A stretch of DNA of 64,000 nt from an uncultured Bacillota bacterium. GTDB lineage: Bacteria > Bacillota > Clostridia > Oscillospirales > Oscillospiraceae. This document shows positions 41,327-49,245 of this stretch, piece by piece. The DNA lies in the NCBI GenBank assembly GCA_947650875.1, contig CANSXE010000001.1, positions 1-64,000 on the forward strand, given 5' to 3'. Numbering within the stretch: position 1 is the first letter of the stretch; each line of letters begins with the position of its first letter. The notes below the pieces were generated by a model that saw only the letters and a list, made by a program, of their open reading frames with translations, did not search any database and was not told the DNA's origin. Position numbers and translations under genes: made by a program.

Positions 41327-42400
41327 TTATTCGCTGTAAGGCTTATCCGTTTGGATAAAGACGCCGGCTTCTTGGCTCCAGCCCACATAGAAGTCCAGCG
41401 CCTTACCCAGGTCGCGGAGCTTAAAGTAGTTAGAGCCGTCAATCTTGTAGACTTCGGCGGTAATCTTCTCGCCGTTGATATAGATGGCGTCGTTGCTGGG
41501 GTCGCCGGTTTTTTGGCCGCCGGCGGGTGCGCCGGCCAGGTCGCCGGGCTGCTTTTCATAACCCTGGCCGGTGGTGGCGGTGACGGAGCTCAAAGCGGCG
41601 TCGTAGCCCACAGAGAACTGTTTCTCCGTGCCGTTGAGGATGGCGGCCAAGTCACGGATTTTAAAATAGTTGCTGCCGTTAATCTTATACACGGTGGGGC
41701 TTTGGAGCGTTCCGTTGCAGGTCAGGGTGTCGTTGGTGGGAGCGGCAGGGGCGGGGACAACGGGAGAGGGTGTAGGTTCGGTGGGCTGCTCCGGTTCAGG
41801 GTCTCCGTTGGAGAGATTTACCGCTTCGCCGCCGGCAAAGGCCGCTTTTAGAAGGTCCTCGGTGTCGTTCCGGCTAATGTCAACCCCCCAATCCTCTAGG
41901 TCGACGGCCTGAATGACCCCTTTATTGTACAGGACCTCCACATCCGCGCAAATCCAGGCGGGAGCATGAAAGCGCGCCTGCATTTTTTCGGTCCACTCCA
42001 GCATCAGGCGGGTATTTTCTTCCATTTCCTGATCGGTTGCCGGCCGGTCCAGCGGCAGCTTGGGCATGGTTGAGGACTCCTGCTCCGGGTCTAATATCCG
42101 GGCGATTACAGGTATCGCAGAGCTGTAGGAGACGGTTTCGTCCGGCAGGAAATTCCCCTCGCCGTCTCCATACATCCAGCCTGCGCCGAGCACCGTAGTT
42201 ACGATGTCCTTGTCCTCCTTACTCAAACCGGCACAGTCGGAGGGCAGCTCCTCTGTGTCTTCGCCCTCGGGCTTGACGTACTGGACCAGCAGCCTGGCAA
42301 ACCCGAGACGGGTCAGCGATTCCTCAGCGGCCAGCGCGGGGACGGCAAGGCTCAGGCACATCGCCAGGGCCATCGCCAGGGACAGAGCTCTCTTTTTCAT
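41327..42400 (-). CDS. Secreted SLH-like/copper amine oxidase N-terminal-type repeat protein
   Basis: 357 residues from ATG 42400, with AGGAATG upstream; a signal peptide occupies residues 1-25 (KKRALSLAMALAMCLSLAVPALAA). Residues 30-110 resemble one S-layer homology unit (GAGWMYGDGEGNFLPDETVSYSS). After a Pro-rich linker (PTEPTPSPVVPAPAAPT) come two stalk/copper-amine-oxidase N-like repeats, YKINGSNYFKIRDLAAIL and YKIDGSNYFKLRDLGKAL. Such proteins attach to the cell surface in Clostridia. It begins 11 bases after rpiB. Adhesive or structural role is inference. Confidence 0.75.
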   Translation of the reverse strand: MKKRALSLAMALAMCLSLAVPALAAEESLTRLGFARLLVQYVKPEGEDTEELPSDCAGLSKEDKDIVTTVLGAGWMYGDGEGNFLPDETVSYSSAIPVIARILDPEQESSTMPKLPLDRPATDQEMEENTRLMLEWTEKMQARFHAPAWICADVEVLYNKGVIQAVDLEDWGVDISRNDTEDLLKAAFAGGEAVNLSNGDPEPEQPTEPTPSPVVPAPAAPTNDTLTCNGTLQSPTVYKINGSNYFKIRDLAAILNGTEKQFSVGYDAALSSVTATTGQGYEKQPGDLAGAPAGGQKTGDPSNDAIYINGEKITAEVYKIDGSNYFKLRDLGKALDFYVGWSQEAGVFIQTDKPYSE

Positions 42401-42411
42401 AAAATCATTCC

Positions 42412-42849
42412 TCATTCCTTTTCAATTTCCATCATCAGTCCAACCCGGCGTTGGTGGCGGCCGCCTTCAAATTCAGTGGACAGGAAGACGTCCACAATCC
42501 GCTCGGCCAGCATGGGCCCGGTGATGCCCGCCCCCAGGGCCAGCATATTGGCGTTGTTGTGCCGGCGGGTGAGCTCAGCGGAGAGCACGTCGCCGCACAG
42601 GGCGCAGCGGATGCCGTGCACCTTGTTGGCCGTGATGGAGATGCCGATGCCCGTGGTGCAGATAATGATGCCCTTTTCGCACCGGCCCTCCGCCACCGCC
42701 CGGGCGGCGGCCTTGCCGAAGATGGGGTAGTCGCAGCTGTCGGTGCTGTCGGTGCCGAAGTCCTGGCAGGTGACTCCCTTGGCGGCCAGATAGGCCTTGA
42801 GGTGCTCCTTGAGCTGGTAGCCGCCGTGGTCAGACGCAATGGCGATCAT
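42412..42849 (-). CDS. rpiB: Ribose-5-phosphate isomerase B
   Basis: 145 residues from ATG 42849 with GAGGAGG 7 bases upstream. Conserved parts: IAIASDHGGYQLKEHL, DYPIFGKAAARAV, GIIICTTGIGISITANKVHGIRCAL (catalytic Cys near residue 66), RRHNNANMLALGAGITG. It interconverts ribose-5-P and ribulose-5-P. It is divergent to the SpoIIQ-like gene and precedes the surface protein gene. Confidence 0.96.
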   Translation of the reverse strand: MIAIASDHGGYQLKEHLKAYLAAKGVTCQDFGTDSTDSCDYPIFGKAAARAVAEGRCEKGIIICTTGIGISITANKVHGIRCALCGDVLSAELTRRHNNANMLALGAGITGPMLAERIVDVFLSTEFEGGRHQRRVGLMMEIEKE

Positions 42850-42949
42850 AAACAGTTCCTCCTCTAAAGGCCCGGCGGGGCCGTTTTCCGTTCCATTGTA
42901 CCCCCTTTCCCGTAATTTTGCAAGAGGGATGAAATTTTTTGCCTGCCAT

Positions 42950-42979
42950 GTATAACCGCCCCGCTGCCTGTCCACAATA
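42950..42979 (+). promoter_or_regulatory. Candidate forespore (sigma-F/G) promoter
   Basis: GTATA (42950-42954), 15 bp, then GTCCACAATA (42970-42979), which differs from GGnnAnAnTA at one position. Directly upstream of the SpoIIQ-like gene, whose Bacillus counterpart is forespore-transcribed. The leader would be very short (about 12 bases), so the assignment is tentative. Confidence 0.55.
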
Positions 42980-42997
42980 GGCTTCGGAGGTGGTTTT

Positions 42998-43744
42998 TTG
43001 AAAAACCGGAGCTTTTTGAATAAGCTGGGCGATTTCGCCATGGGAAAGGGCTTTTACATAGTCCTGTTCCTGTGCATCGCCACCATAGGAATTTCGGGCT
43101 ATTATCTGCTGAAAACTGTAGTCAACGACACCCGCGCTACCGCGCCCGTTGGGGGCGACGCCTCGGTGACCATTCCGGACCAGAGCGTGGCCAGACCCAC
43201 GACCCCCAAGCCGCCGGAGACCACACCGGCCAAACCCAGCGTCCCCAACAACAAACCCGCCGCCCAGCCGGACGACCCCGAGCCGGTAAAGGACGACACC
43301 CCCCAGCCGGACACCCAGCCCAGCAAGGAGACCCTGTCCAAGGTGTTCACCTGGCCGGTGCAGGGGACCGTTTTGCGGGACTACAGCGTGGAGACCCTGT
43401 CCCTGGACCCCACCCTGGGTGACTGGCGCACCCACGGCGGCCTGGACATCGCCGCCGCCCAGGGGGTAAAGGTGCTGTCCATCAGCGCCGGCACCGTGGA
43501 GCAGGTGTACACCGACGGCCTGATGGGCACCACCGTAGTGGTGGACCACGGCGGCGGATTACAGTCCTGGTACTGCAATCTGGCCGATGAGGTGCTGGTG
43601 GAGACGGGCGACACCGTGGACATCGGCAGCGAGCTGGGCATTGTGGGCTCCTCCGCCATTGCCGAGGTGGGGGTGGGCTCCCACGTCCACCTGGAGACCC
43701 TTCTCAACGGCCAGCCCGTGGACCCCAGAGAGTATTTGAAATAA
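42998..43744 (+). CDS. spoIIQ: SpoIIQ-like M23/LytM-domain membrane protein
   Basis: 248 residues from TTG 42998, with GGAGGTGG 5-6 bases upstream. A membrane anchor at residues 20-40 is followed by a Pro/Thr-rich linker (about 45-105) and a LytM domain from about residue 117. The zinc ligands appear intact: HGGLDI (His and Asp) and SHVHLE (second His pair), as in clostridial SpoIIQ, whereas Bacillus SpoIIQ lacks one His. In Clostridium difficile SpoIIQ pairs with SpoIIIAH across the forespore membranes during engulfment. Neighbours are not sporulation genes; a candidate sigma-F/G promoter supports the call. Confidence 0.72.
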   Translation: MKNRSFLNKLGDFAMGKGFYIVLFLCIATIGISGYYLLKTVVNDTRATAPVGGDASVTIPDQSVARPTTPKPPETTPAKPSVPNNKPAAQPDDPEPVKDDTPQPDTQPSKETLSKVFTWPVQGTVLRDYSVETLSLDPTLGDWRTHGGLDIAAAQGVKVLSISAGTVEQVYTDGLMGTTVVVDHGGGLQSWYCNLADEVLVETGDTVDIGSELGIVGSSAIAEVGVGSHVHLETLLNGQPVDPREYLK

Positions 43745-43750
43745 AGCTTG

Positions 43751-43795
43751 CGGACCCCTGCCAGCCGGCGGGGGTCCGGCTTTTGCTTTTTTTCC
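43751..43795 (+). terminator. Rho-independent terminator of the SpoIIQ-like gene
   Basis: CGGACCCC...GGGGTCCG with inner GCC/GGC pairs, followed by CTTTTGCTTTTTTT. It overlaps the -35 of the next promoter. Confidence 0.75.
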
Positions 43796-43811
43796 AAAAA
43801 AGGGCTATACT
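43783..43811 (+). promoter_or_regulatory. Sigma-A-type promoter for the ECF sigma gene
   Basis: TTGCTT (43783-43788) and TATACT (43806-43811), 17 bp apart, ending about 62 bp before the ECF start. Confidence 0.55.
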
Positions 43812-43873
43812 GGCGTGACCAATCCCCTCCCACAGCCGTAATTAAAGACAGAGAGACAAAGGAGGTGGCACGG

Positions 43874-44341
43874 ATGGACCCGACTGAGACCCTGTTTGAG
43901 CAGGTGTATGAGACCTACGGTCCGTCGCTGTACCGGTTCTGCCTGCTGCAAATGAAAAACCCGGCGGACGCGGAGGACGTGTTGCAGGACGTCCTGATCA
44001 AACGCCTGTATCAGGCCCCCAGGTTCAAATCGCCGGAGCACGAGCGGAACTGGCTGTTTCAGGTGGCCCTGAACCTGTGCCGGGACGAGTGGCGGCGGCA
44101 CAGGCGGTCGGAGCTGCCCCTGGAGACGGTGGCCGGGGTGGCCCTGCCCCCGGAGGAGCTGTCCCTGCTGGAGCAGACCGCCGGCCTGCCCGAAAAACAG
44201 CGCACCGCCCTGCATCTCTACTACTACGAGGGGTACTCCGTCCGGGAGATCGCGCGGCTGCTGGGCGTGACGGTGCCCACGGTAAAAATGCGACTGAAGC
44301 GGGGCCGGGAGGCCCTGCGGAAAGAGTGGGTGGAACCATGA
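43874..44341 (+). CDS. ECF-type RNA polymerase sigma factor
   Basis: 155 residues from ATG 43874, with AAAGGAGG 8 bases upstream. Region 2 (about 12-75) contains ADAEDVLQDVLIKRL and ERNWLFQVALNLCRD. Region 4 (about 100-150) contains LPEKQRTALHLYYYEGYSVREIARLLGVTVPTVKMRLKRGREAL. The downstream gene overlaps by 4 bases (ATGA) and encodes its probable membrane anti-sigma partner. Target genes unknown. Confidence 0.9.
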   Translation: MDPTETLFEQVYETYGPSLYRFCLLQMKNPADAEDVLQDVLIKRLYQAPRFKSPEHERNWLFQVALNLCRDEWRRHRRSELPLETVAGVALPPEELSLLEQTAGLPEKQRTALHLYYYEGYSVREIARLLGVTVPTVKMRLKRGREALRKEWVEP

Positions 44342-45408
44342 ATCTGTATCACGACACAATGGAAAGCTGCGCCCCGCCCGAGGGTATGCGGGAGCGCCTG
44401 AAGGAAAACGTCCTGTCCGCCCGGCCGGGAGGGGCCAGAACCTACCGGCCCCGAAAAAAACGGAGGGCGGCCCTGCTGCTGGCGGCGGTGCTGCTGCTGG
44501 GCACCAGCGCCACCACCATCTGGGACCCCCTGTTTGTCCGCCGCTTCGGCCCCCAGGCGGCCCTGTCCGCCCTGGGCGGGGCGGTGTTCCAGGAGGTAAA
44601 CCTCACCTCCGTCTGCGACGACGTGTCCCTCACCGTCACCCAGGCCCTGTGCAGCGACAAGAATATCCACTTTATTCTGGAGTACAAGCTGCCCGAGGGC
44701 GCCCCCCAGGGGCACTATAACTTCCCTCAGCTCTACTACTACGGCACCGGGAGCTATACCTGGGAGGAGCTGCGGGACGCCTGCCGGGAGGACTGGGACA
44801 AACAGGACTGGTCGAACTGGCAGTCATTCAGCTCAGACTATATGCAGAGTGAAGCAAACCCCCTGTGGCCCTCCCGGCTGAGTAAGGACGGCAGCTCCGG
44901 CTCCTTCAGCGGTGAGCCGGAGGACGGTGTACTGACCTTCTGCTTCAGCGTCGATTTTCAGGCGGACGTGGACCTGACCGCCCAGCCCCTCACCATCCTG
45001 GCAACGCCCCCCTGCTTCGAGGGGGAGGACGGAACCCGGATTGCCGTCACCGACCACCCGGCCATCATCACCTTCCAGCCCGTCTATAACGGCCCCCAGG
45101 CCCTCAGCGCCGTGCTGGACGAGGGGGATGTGAAGATTGCCGCCACCCTGTCCCCCTTCTCCCTGACGCTGGAGACCGAGGGCATGGGCTATCCCGGCTA
45201 TGAGGACATGGTAAAGGACGCCCGTCTGGTCACCAGAGACGGCGGGGAGAAGAAGGTGAGCCTGATGGGTCTCACCAACGGCGGCAGCAGCTTCGGCCCC
45301 GAGGGCCAGCCGCTGGAGGTCAGCACCACCGTCCACTTCCTGCTCATCACCGACATCAGCGAGTTTACCGCCCTGCGCATGGGGGACTATACGGTTCCTT
45401 TGGAGTAA
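44338..45408 (+). CDS. Putative membrane anti-sigma / sensory partner of the ECF sigma factor
   Basis: 356 residues. A short cytoplasmic segment (1-40) with a CAPPEGMRERL motif, a membrane segment at about 44-62 after KKRRA, and a large extracytoplasmic part of about 290 residues of no recognised fold. Position (coupled to the ECF gene) and topology (short inside, large outside) match anti-sigma factors of the DUF4179 type. The sensing signal is unknown. Confidence 0.7.
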   Translation: MNLYHDTMESCAPPEGMRERLKENVLSARPGGARTYRPRKKRRAALLLAAVLLLGTSATTIWDPLFVRRFGPQAALSALGGAVFQEVNLTSVCDDVSLTVTQALCSDKNIHFILEYKLPEGAPQGHYNFPQLYYYGTGSYTWEELRDACREDWDKQDWSNWQSFSSDYMQSEANPLWPSRLSKDGSSGSFSGEPEDGVLTFCFSVDFQADVDLTAQPLTILATPPCFEGEDGTRIAVTDHPAIITFQPVYNGPQALSAVLDEGDVKIAATLSPFSLTLETEGMGYPGYEDMVKDARLVTRDGGEKKVSLMGLTNGGSSFGPEGQPLEVSTTVHFLLITDISEFTALRMGDYTVPLE

Positions 45409-45411
45409 ACG

Positions 45412-45446
45412 AAAACCGCCGCAGAAGCAATTCTGCGGCGGTTTTT
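45412..45446 (+). terminator. Rho-independent terminator
   Basis: AAAACCGCCGCAGAA pairs with TTCTGCGGCGGTTTTT. It ends the ECF/anti-sigma transcript. Confidence 0.9.
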
Positions 45447-45532
45447 CAGAGACACAGGGTGTCCAGAATGTTTTGGGCGAAGCCCTCCAGCCGCCCTTGG
45501 ATGCCGGGGAGGGCCAGAGTTTCCCGGGGGTC
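45446..45532 (-). pseudogene. 3' remnant of a second copy of the flavoprotein gene
   Basis: Read on the minus strand this encodes ...ETLALPGIQGRLEGFAQN then ILDTLCL and a stop, matching the last 25 residues of the intact flavoprotein gene at 46770-47828 in 21 of 25 positions. It lies directly after the stop of the unknown gene at 45547. It has no start and no upstream part of the gene, so it is a leftover of a duplication. The stop overlaps the ECF terminator. Confidence 0.75.
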
Positions 45533-45546
45533 CGCGCTTTTATGGC

Positions 45547-46749
45547 TTAGTTCAGCTGCCAGATGTCCAGGAACTGCTGGTACTGCTCCTGGCTGAAGTG
45601 CAGGCCCTCACAGCTCCACACCCCCATCCGGGCGGTGGCGCTGAGCACTCCGTCCCGCCGGTCCAGCCGGGCCAGGAGGAGCGGGACCTCCCGGCGGAGA
45701 AGCCGGGAATCTTTTTTTGAGAAAACCTTATATTTGTCCACAGTCTGGCCGTGAAAGACGGTCTTTTCCAGATCCTTGATGTCCACATTCATATAGGTGT
45801 TCCGGTCGGCCACAAGGTAGTAGAGGGTGGGCTGCTGGCCGTCCAGCAGCAGGCACATGCACCGCCCCTTCTCCCAAATCAGCTCCAGGGTGAGCCGGAA
45901 GGGTTGATACACCGTCTTTTTCAGGCGGCGGATATAGGTCCCCGCCCCGCTCAGGGAAAACTCCAGCTCCAGCCGCTCCAGTTTTCCAGCGTAAAATCTC
46001 TTCAGAGTCTCCTCCAGCTCCCGGATGGTCCAGCCCTCAAAGGGGACCGTCTCCGGGGCGGGGCGCTTTTGCGGGAGGAGGGCATACAGCAGGGACAAGG
46101 GGAAGGGCCAGCCCCGGCGGAGGGCTTTTACCCCGGTGAGGAAGGGCAGACAGGTCTCCGGCCCGGGCTCCTTCTCCGGCGGGCGCTGTCGCATCTCCCA
46201 GTCGGGGGCGTTTACCTTCGGGGAGGAGGTGTCGGGTACCGGCGGGACAGGGGCGGGGGCCAGCTGTCCGGCGGAAAGGGTCTCCCAGGCCCAGGGGGCG
46301 AGCTCACGGAGGAAGCCCTCCAGCGGTTCGCTGCCCGCTCCGGCTCCCTGTGTCAGCCAGGGCAGCAGCTTCTCCCGGTCGGCCCGAAACCGCCGGATCA
46401 GCCGGGCGGCGTGCTGCTCCGGCGGGGTGGCGTCCGAGGTCTCTCCGGCTGCAAACGTGTCCTCCACCGAACCCCGGAAGCACAGCTGATAGCCCCAGCC
46501 GCCCCCCTCCCGGAGGTAGAGCAGCAGGGCGGCACAGTCCAGCTTGGCGGAGGGAATGCGGGCCGCCATCTCGGGACAGACACCCCCCTCAAAGCGGGCA
46601 AGGGTCCCCTCCCGGCGCTCCGCCCAACGCAGCGCGGACATGTCCTGCCCGTACAGCCGCATAACAGCGTCGGCCAGCCCGTCCACCGCGGGCTGGAGAT
46701 GCCGGAGCCGCTGGTGGGGATAGATCAATATGGTAAAAGAGTCGCTCAT
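45547..46749 (-). CDS. Protein of unknown function in LDH-flavoprotein operon
   Basis: 400 residues from ATG 46749 (an in-frame ATG at 46758 is only 3 bases from AAAGG; the choice is uncertain). N-terminal part about 1-170 is Ala/Arg/Glu-rich (MSDSFTILIYPHQRLRHLQP, PWAWETLSAGQLAP), followed by a Pro-rich linker, and a C-terminal part about 245-400 (WTIRELEETLKRFYAGKLERLELE, FRLTLELIWEKGRCMCLL, LLARLDRRDGVLS). I do not recognise it. No signal or membrane segments. It is the third gene of the operon. Confidence 0.7.
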   Translation of the reverse strand: MSDSFTILIYPHQRLRHLQPAVDGLADAVMRLYGQDMSALRWAERREGTLARFEGGVCPEMAARIPSAKLDCAALLLYLREGGGWGYQLCFRGSVEDTFAAGETSDATPPEQHAARLIRRFRADREKLLPWLTQGAGAGSEPLEGFLRELAPWAWETLSAGQLAPAPVPPVPDTSSPKVNAPDWEMRQRPPEKEPGPETCLPFLTGVKALRRGWPFPLSLLYALLPQKRPAPETVPFEGWTIRELEETLKRFYAGKLERLELEFSLSGAGTYIRRLKKTVYQPFRLTLELIWEKGRCMCLLLDGQQPTLYYLVADRNTYMNVDIKDLEKTVFHGQTVDKYKVFSKKDSRLLRREVPLLLARLDRRDGVLSATARMGVWSCEGLHFSQEQYQQFLDIWQLN

Positions 46750-46769
46750 AATCAGCATCTGCCTTTCTG

Positions 46770-47828
46770 TCACATACACAGGGTATCCAGAATGTTTTGG
46801 GCGAAGTTCTCCAGTCTCCCCTGAATTCCAGGCAGGGCCAGGGCCTGGCCGGGGCTGTTGGCCGTCTCGATAAGGGCAAAGTTTTGGGGGAGATAAAAGG
46901 ACTTGTTCATATTCATGGCCGCCACCACCTGCCGGGCCACCGTGTCCCCCCCGGAGTAGCCGGAGACCACGATGGCAAACACCGCCTTGTCATAGAACCG
47001 GGTCTGCCGGAACAGGGCGGTAAGGCGGTTGATAAAGGCGGTGAGGTTGGCGGACAGGGCGTCGTTGTAGTTGGGGCACAGCAGCACCAGGGCGTCCGCC
47101 GCCCGGACGGCGGGGTAGACTTCATCCTGCATCACGCCGCCGTAGAAGCACCCCCCCTGCTCCCCGAAGTGGAGACACATGGTGTAGGGACAGCCGGAGC
47201 AGTCGGACAGGGTTCCGTTGCGCAGGCCGATCTCCCGGAGGTCACACCGCCCCTCCACCCGCTCCCGCACCCGGGACCACAGGGCGATGGTATTGGAGGT
47301 GTGGTGGCTGGAGGCGTGGAGGACCAGCACCTGGGGCCGCTCCTTTTTGAGAAAGACCTCTCCCTCCACCCGCTCCACCAGCTCGGCGGCGGCGGCGCGG
47401 TAGGCCCCCATCAGGCTCGTACCCAGATTCCCGGCCTGGACGGCGAAATTGGCCAGCGACCCGGTGCCCTCCACCAGGGGCCGACCCACCAGGGCGCACC
47501 CCGCCAGGTTCAGAGCCAGGGCCCCCTCGGCGGCGGCGGATTTGGTGTACAGCTCCCCCGCCCCATCCACAATGAGCCCGCCGGTACACCCGGCCAGCAG
47601 GCCGGGCTCCTTCCGCAGCCGGGCCAGCAGGTGCATGTACTCCACATTGACCCCCGTGTCACCCAGGGGCAGGGCGAGTATCAGCCGCTGATTCTCCAGC
47701 CCGGACAGCTCCTCCGCCCGGCGCACCGTGCGGACCTCCCGGCCCGTCAGGGCGTGCTTCAAAATGCCGTCCAGCCGCTGTCCCGCCCAGCCGGTGTCGG
47801 GGGCGGGGTGGATCAGGGTAATGGACAT
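46770..47828 (-). CDS. NAD(P)H-dependent flavoprotein oxidoreductase (flavodoxin-like)
   Basis: 352 residues from ATG 47828 with AGAAGGTGG 6 bases upstream. The C-terminal 195 residues have the flavodoxin-like NADPH-dependent FMN reductase pattern: VLVLHASSHHTSNT (phosphate loop), DCSGCPYTMCLHFGEQGGC, ALVLLCPNYNDALSANLTAFINR. The N-terminal 150 residues (VRTVRRAEELSGLENQRLILALPLG) are an additional domain, not typical of short FMN reductases. Probable redox partner role for the LDH-like protein upstream, from which it is separated by 13 bases. Duplicated in part downstream. Confidence 0.8.
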   Translation of the reverse strand: MSITLIHPAPDTGWAGQRLDGILKHALTGREVRTVRRAEELSGLENQRLILALPLGDTGVNVEYMHLLARLRKEPGLLAGCTGGLIVDGAGELYTKSAAAEGALALNLAGCALVGRPLVEGTGSLANFAVQAGNLGTSLMGAYRAAAAELVERVEGEVFLKKERPQVLVLHASSHHTSNTIALWSRVRERVEGRCDLREIGLRNGTLSDCSGCPYTMCLHFGEQGGCFYGGVMQDEVYPAVRAADALVLLCPNYNDALSANLTAFINRLTALFRQTRFYDKAVFAIVVSGYSGGDTVARQVVAAMNMNKSFYLPQNFALIETANSPGQALALPGIQGRLENFAQNILDTLCM

Positions 47829-47841
47829 GGTTTCCACCTTC

Positions 47842-49131
47842 TTAAATAATGCTCTTGAGATGCTCCGCCGCTTCCCGGATGTGACCGAACAACTGGTCCG
47901 GGATGTGGGGCAGCAGCTCGGTCTCAATCCCGGCGGGGGTGTAGCGGTTTTTCACGCCCATATAGATGCCGTCCAGAAAGACCGACCCGCAGTGCCACTC
48001 CCCCCGGAGGGTGAGCAGCAGTGACAGCGCCCCGGAGGACAGGGCGGGGGCCACATAGGGCTTGAAGCCAATCTCACGCATTTTCAGGTTGGCGGTGACG
48101 GTGAGCTGAGTCAATTCCCGGGAAATATTCTCGTCATAGTGGGCGATGGAGTTGGCGATGAACAGCCCGGTGCCGTGGGGGCCGAAGGACCGGCCCTCGG
48201 TGAGGAAGGAGGAGAATTTGGGGTTCCGCTTGGCGAAGTAGGCCGCCCGGGCGTTCATCACCCCCAGGCCGAAGCCCTGAATCTGTTCAGGCCGCAGACC
48301 CCGGCCGTCGAACACGCCGTTTTCGTCCCTGTTGCTCTCCAGATAGGCGGTCTTGGCCAGGGGGTCCACTGGGTCGGACACGGCGCACCACAGGCCCTGA
48401 AATCCCTTTTCCCGGGCCATTTTGGCGTAGTGGGCCACGATTTTGGCGTTGTTCTCAAACTGATACATGCGTACGTCCTTCACCTGGGAACCCACCGGCG
48501 GGATGCCCTTGGAGGCCACAAAGACGAACATATCGCAGTCGAAGAGGTTTTCCGGGGAAACGACCTCCACCTCGGGGAACATGTCGTACTGCCAGGGCAG
48601 GCTGACCTGGCCCATCTCAAACTCCCACCGGGCAGTGATCTGGTCGGACAGGTCGCAGATGCCGATGGAGGAGATCACGTCTCCCCCCAGCAGCTTCAGG
48701 CCGGTGAGGAGGGTGGAGCCTACGTCACCGATGGCCAGGATGTTTACCCGCTTTTTGTTGGAGTGGTAGGACTTGCGCAGAAGCTCCTCCCAGCCGGGGC
48801 GGGCAGTGTTCACGGCGGTAAGACGGCCGTCGTCAATGGCCTGCCGGACATTTTCGTCCAGCTCCAGGGGGATGGTCGTTCCGTCAGCGAGCACGGCGCT
48901 GGCGGGGCCGCTGTCAAAATCGGGCAGGCGGGAGGTGTCCAATACCTCCAGGCCGTGGCCGGCCAGCAGCTGGCCGGGGTGGGTCACCTTAAAGGACCCC
49001 CGGCCCAGCACCGGGTCGCCGGGGACGGCGGCGAACAGCCGCCAGCTTTGGGTGGGCTCCACCTGGGGGCCGAAGCCCTCCAGCGGGGTGAGAGAGACCA
49101 GGGTCGCGCCGTTGACGTTGTAATAATACAT
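47842..49131 (-). CDS. Lactate/malate dehydrogenase-like protein
   Basis: 429 residues. ILAIGDVGSTLLTGL near residue 132 is the Rossmann dinucleotide loop, and later parts (FVASKGIPPVG, AVSDPVDPLAKTAYLES, GFGLGVMNARAAYFAKRN, GPHGTGLF) fit divergent LDH/MDH proteins found in Clostridia, longer than classic LDH (about 315) because of a 120-residue N-terminal extension. The catalytic His and Asp/Arg are not cleanly recognisable, so the substrate is open. It heads an operon with a flavoprotein and an unknown protein. Confidence 0.7.
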   Translation of the reverse strand: MYYYNVNGATLVSLTPLEGFGPQVEPTQSWRLFAAVPGDPVLGRGSFKVTHPGQLLAGHGLEVLDTSRLPDFDSGPASAVLADGTTIPLELDENVRQAIDDGRLTAVNTARPGWEELLRKSYHSNKKRVNILAIGDVGSTLLTGLKLLGGDVISSIGICDLSDQITARWEFEMGQVSLPWQYDMFPEVEVVSPENLFDCDMFVFVASKGIPPVGSQVKDVRMYQFENNAKIVAHYAKMAREKGFQGLWCAVSDPVDPLAKTAYLESNRDENGVFDGRGLRPEQIQGFGLGVMNARAAYFAKRNPKFSSFLTEGRSFGPHGTGLFIANSIAHYDENISRELTQLTVTANLKMREIGFKPYVAPALSSGALSLLLTLRGEWHCGSVFLDGIYMGVKNRYTPAGIETELLPHIPDQLFGHIREAAEHLKSII

Positions 49132-49149
49132 GATGATATCACTTCCAGT

Positions 49150-49238
49150 ATTGATTGCAGGGACGCATCACGATGCGTCCGTCTCGATTTGCGGGGCATT
49201 TGCCGGGGGGCGGCGGACGCTTCATGAAGCGTCCCTAC
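49150..49238. repeat. Bipartite palindromic repeat, copy A (left of SMI1 gene)
   Basis: 89 bases beginning ATTGATTGCAGGGACGCATC and ending GAAGCGTCCCTAC. It contains GACGCATCACGATGCGTC and GACGCTTCATGAAGCGTC. Copy B (50339-50424) is in the same orientation and nearly identical, differing by a few substitutions and a 3-base gap. Confidence 0.85.
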
Positions 49239-49245
49239 ATTTGCT

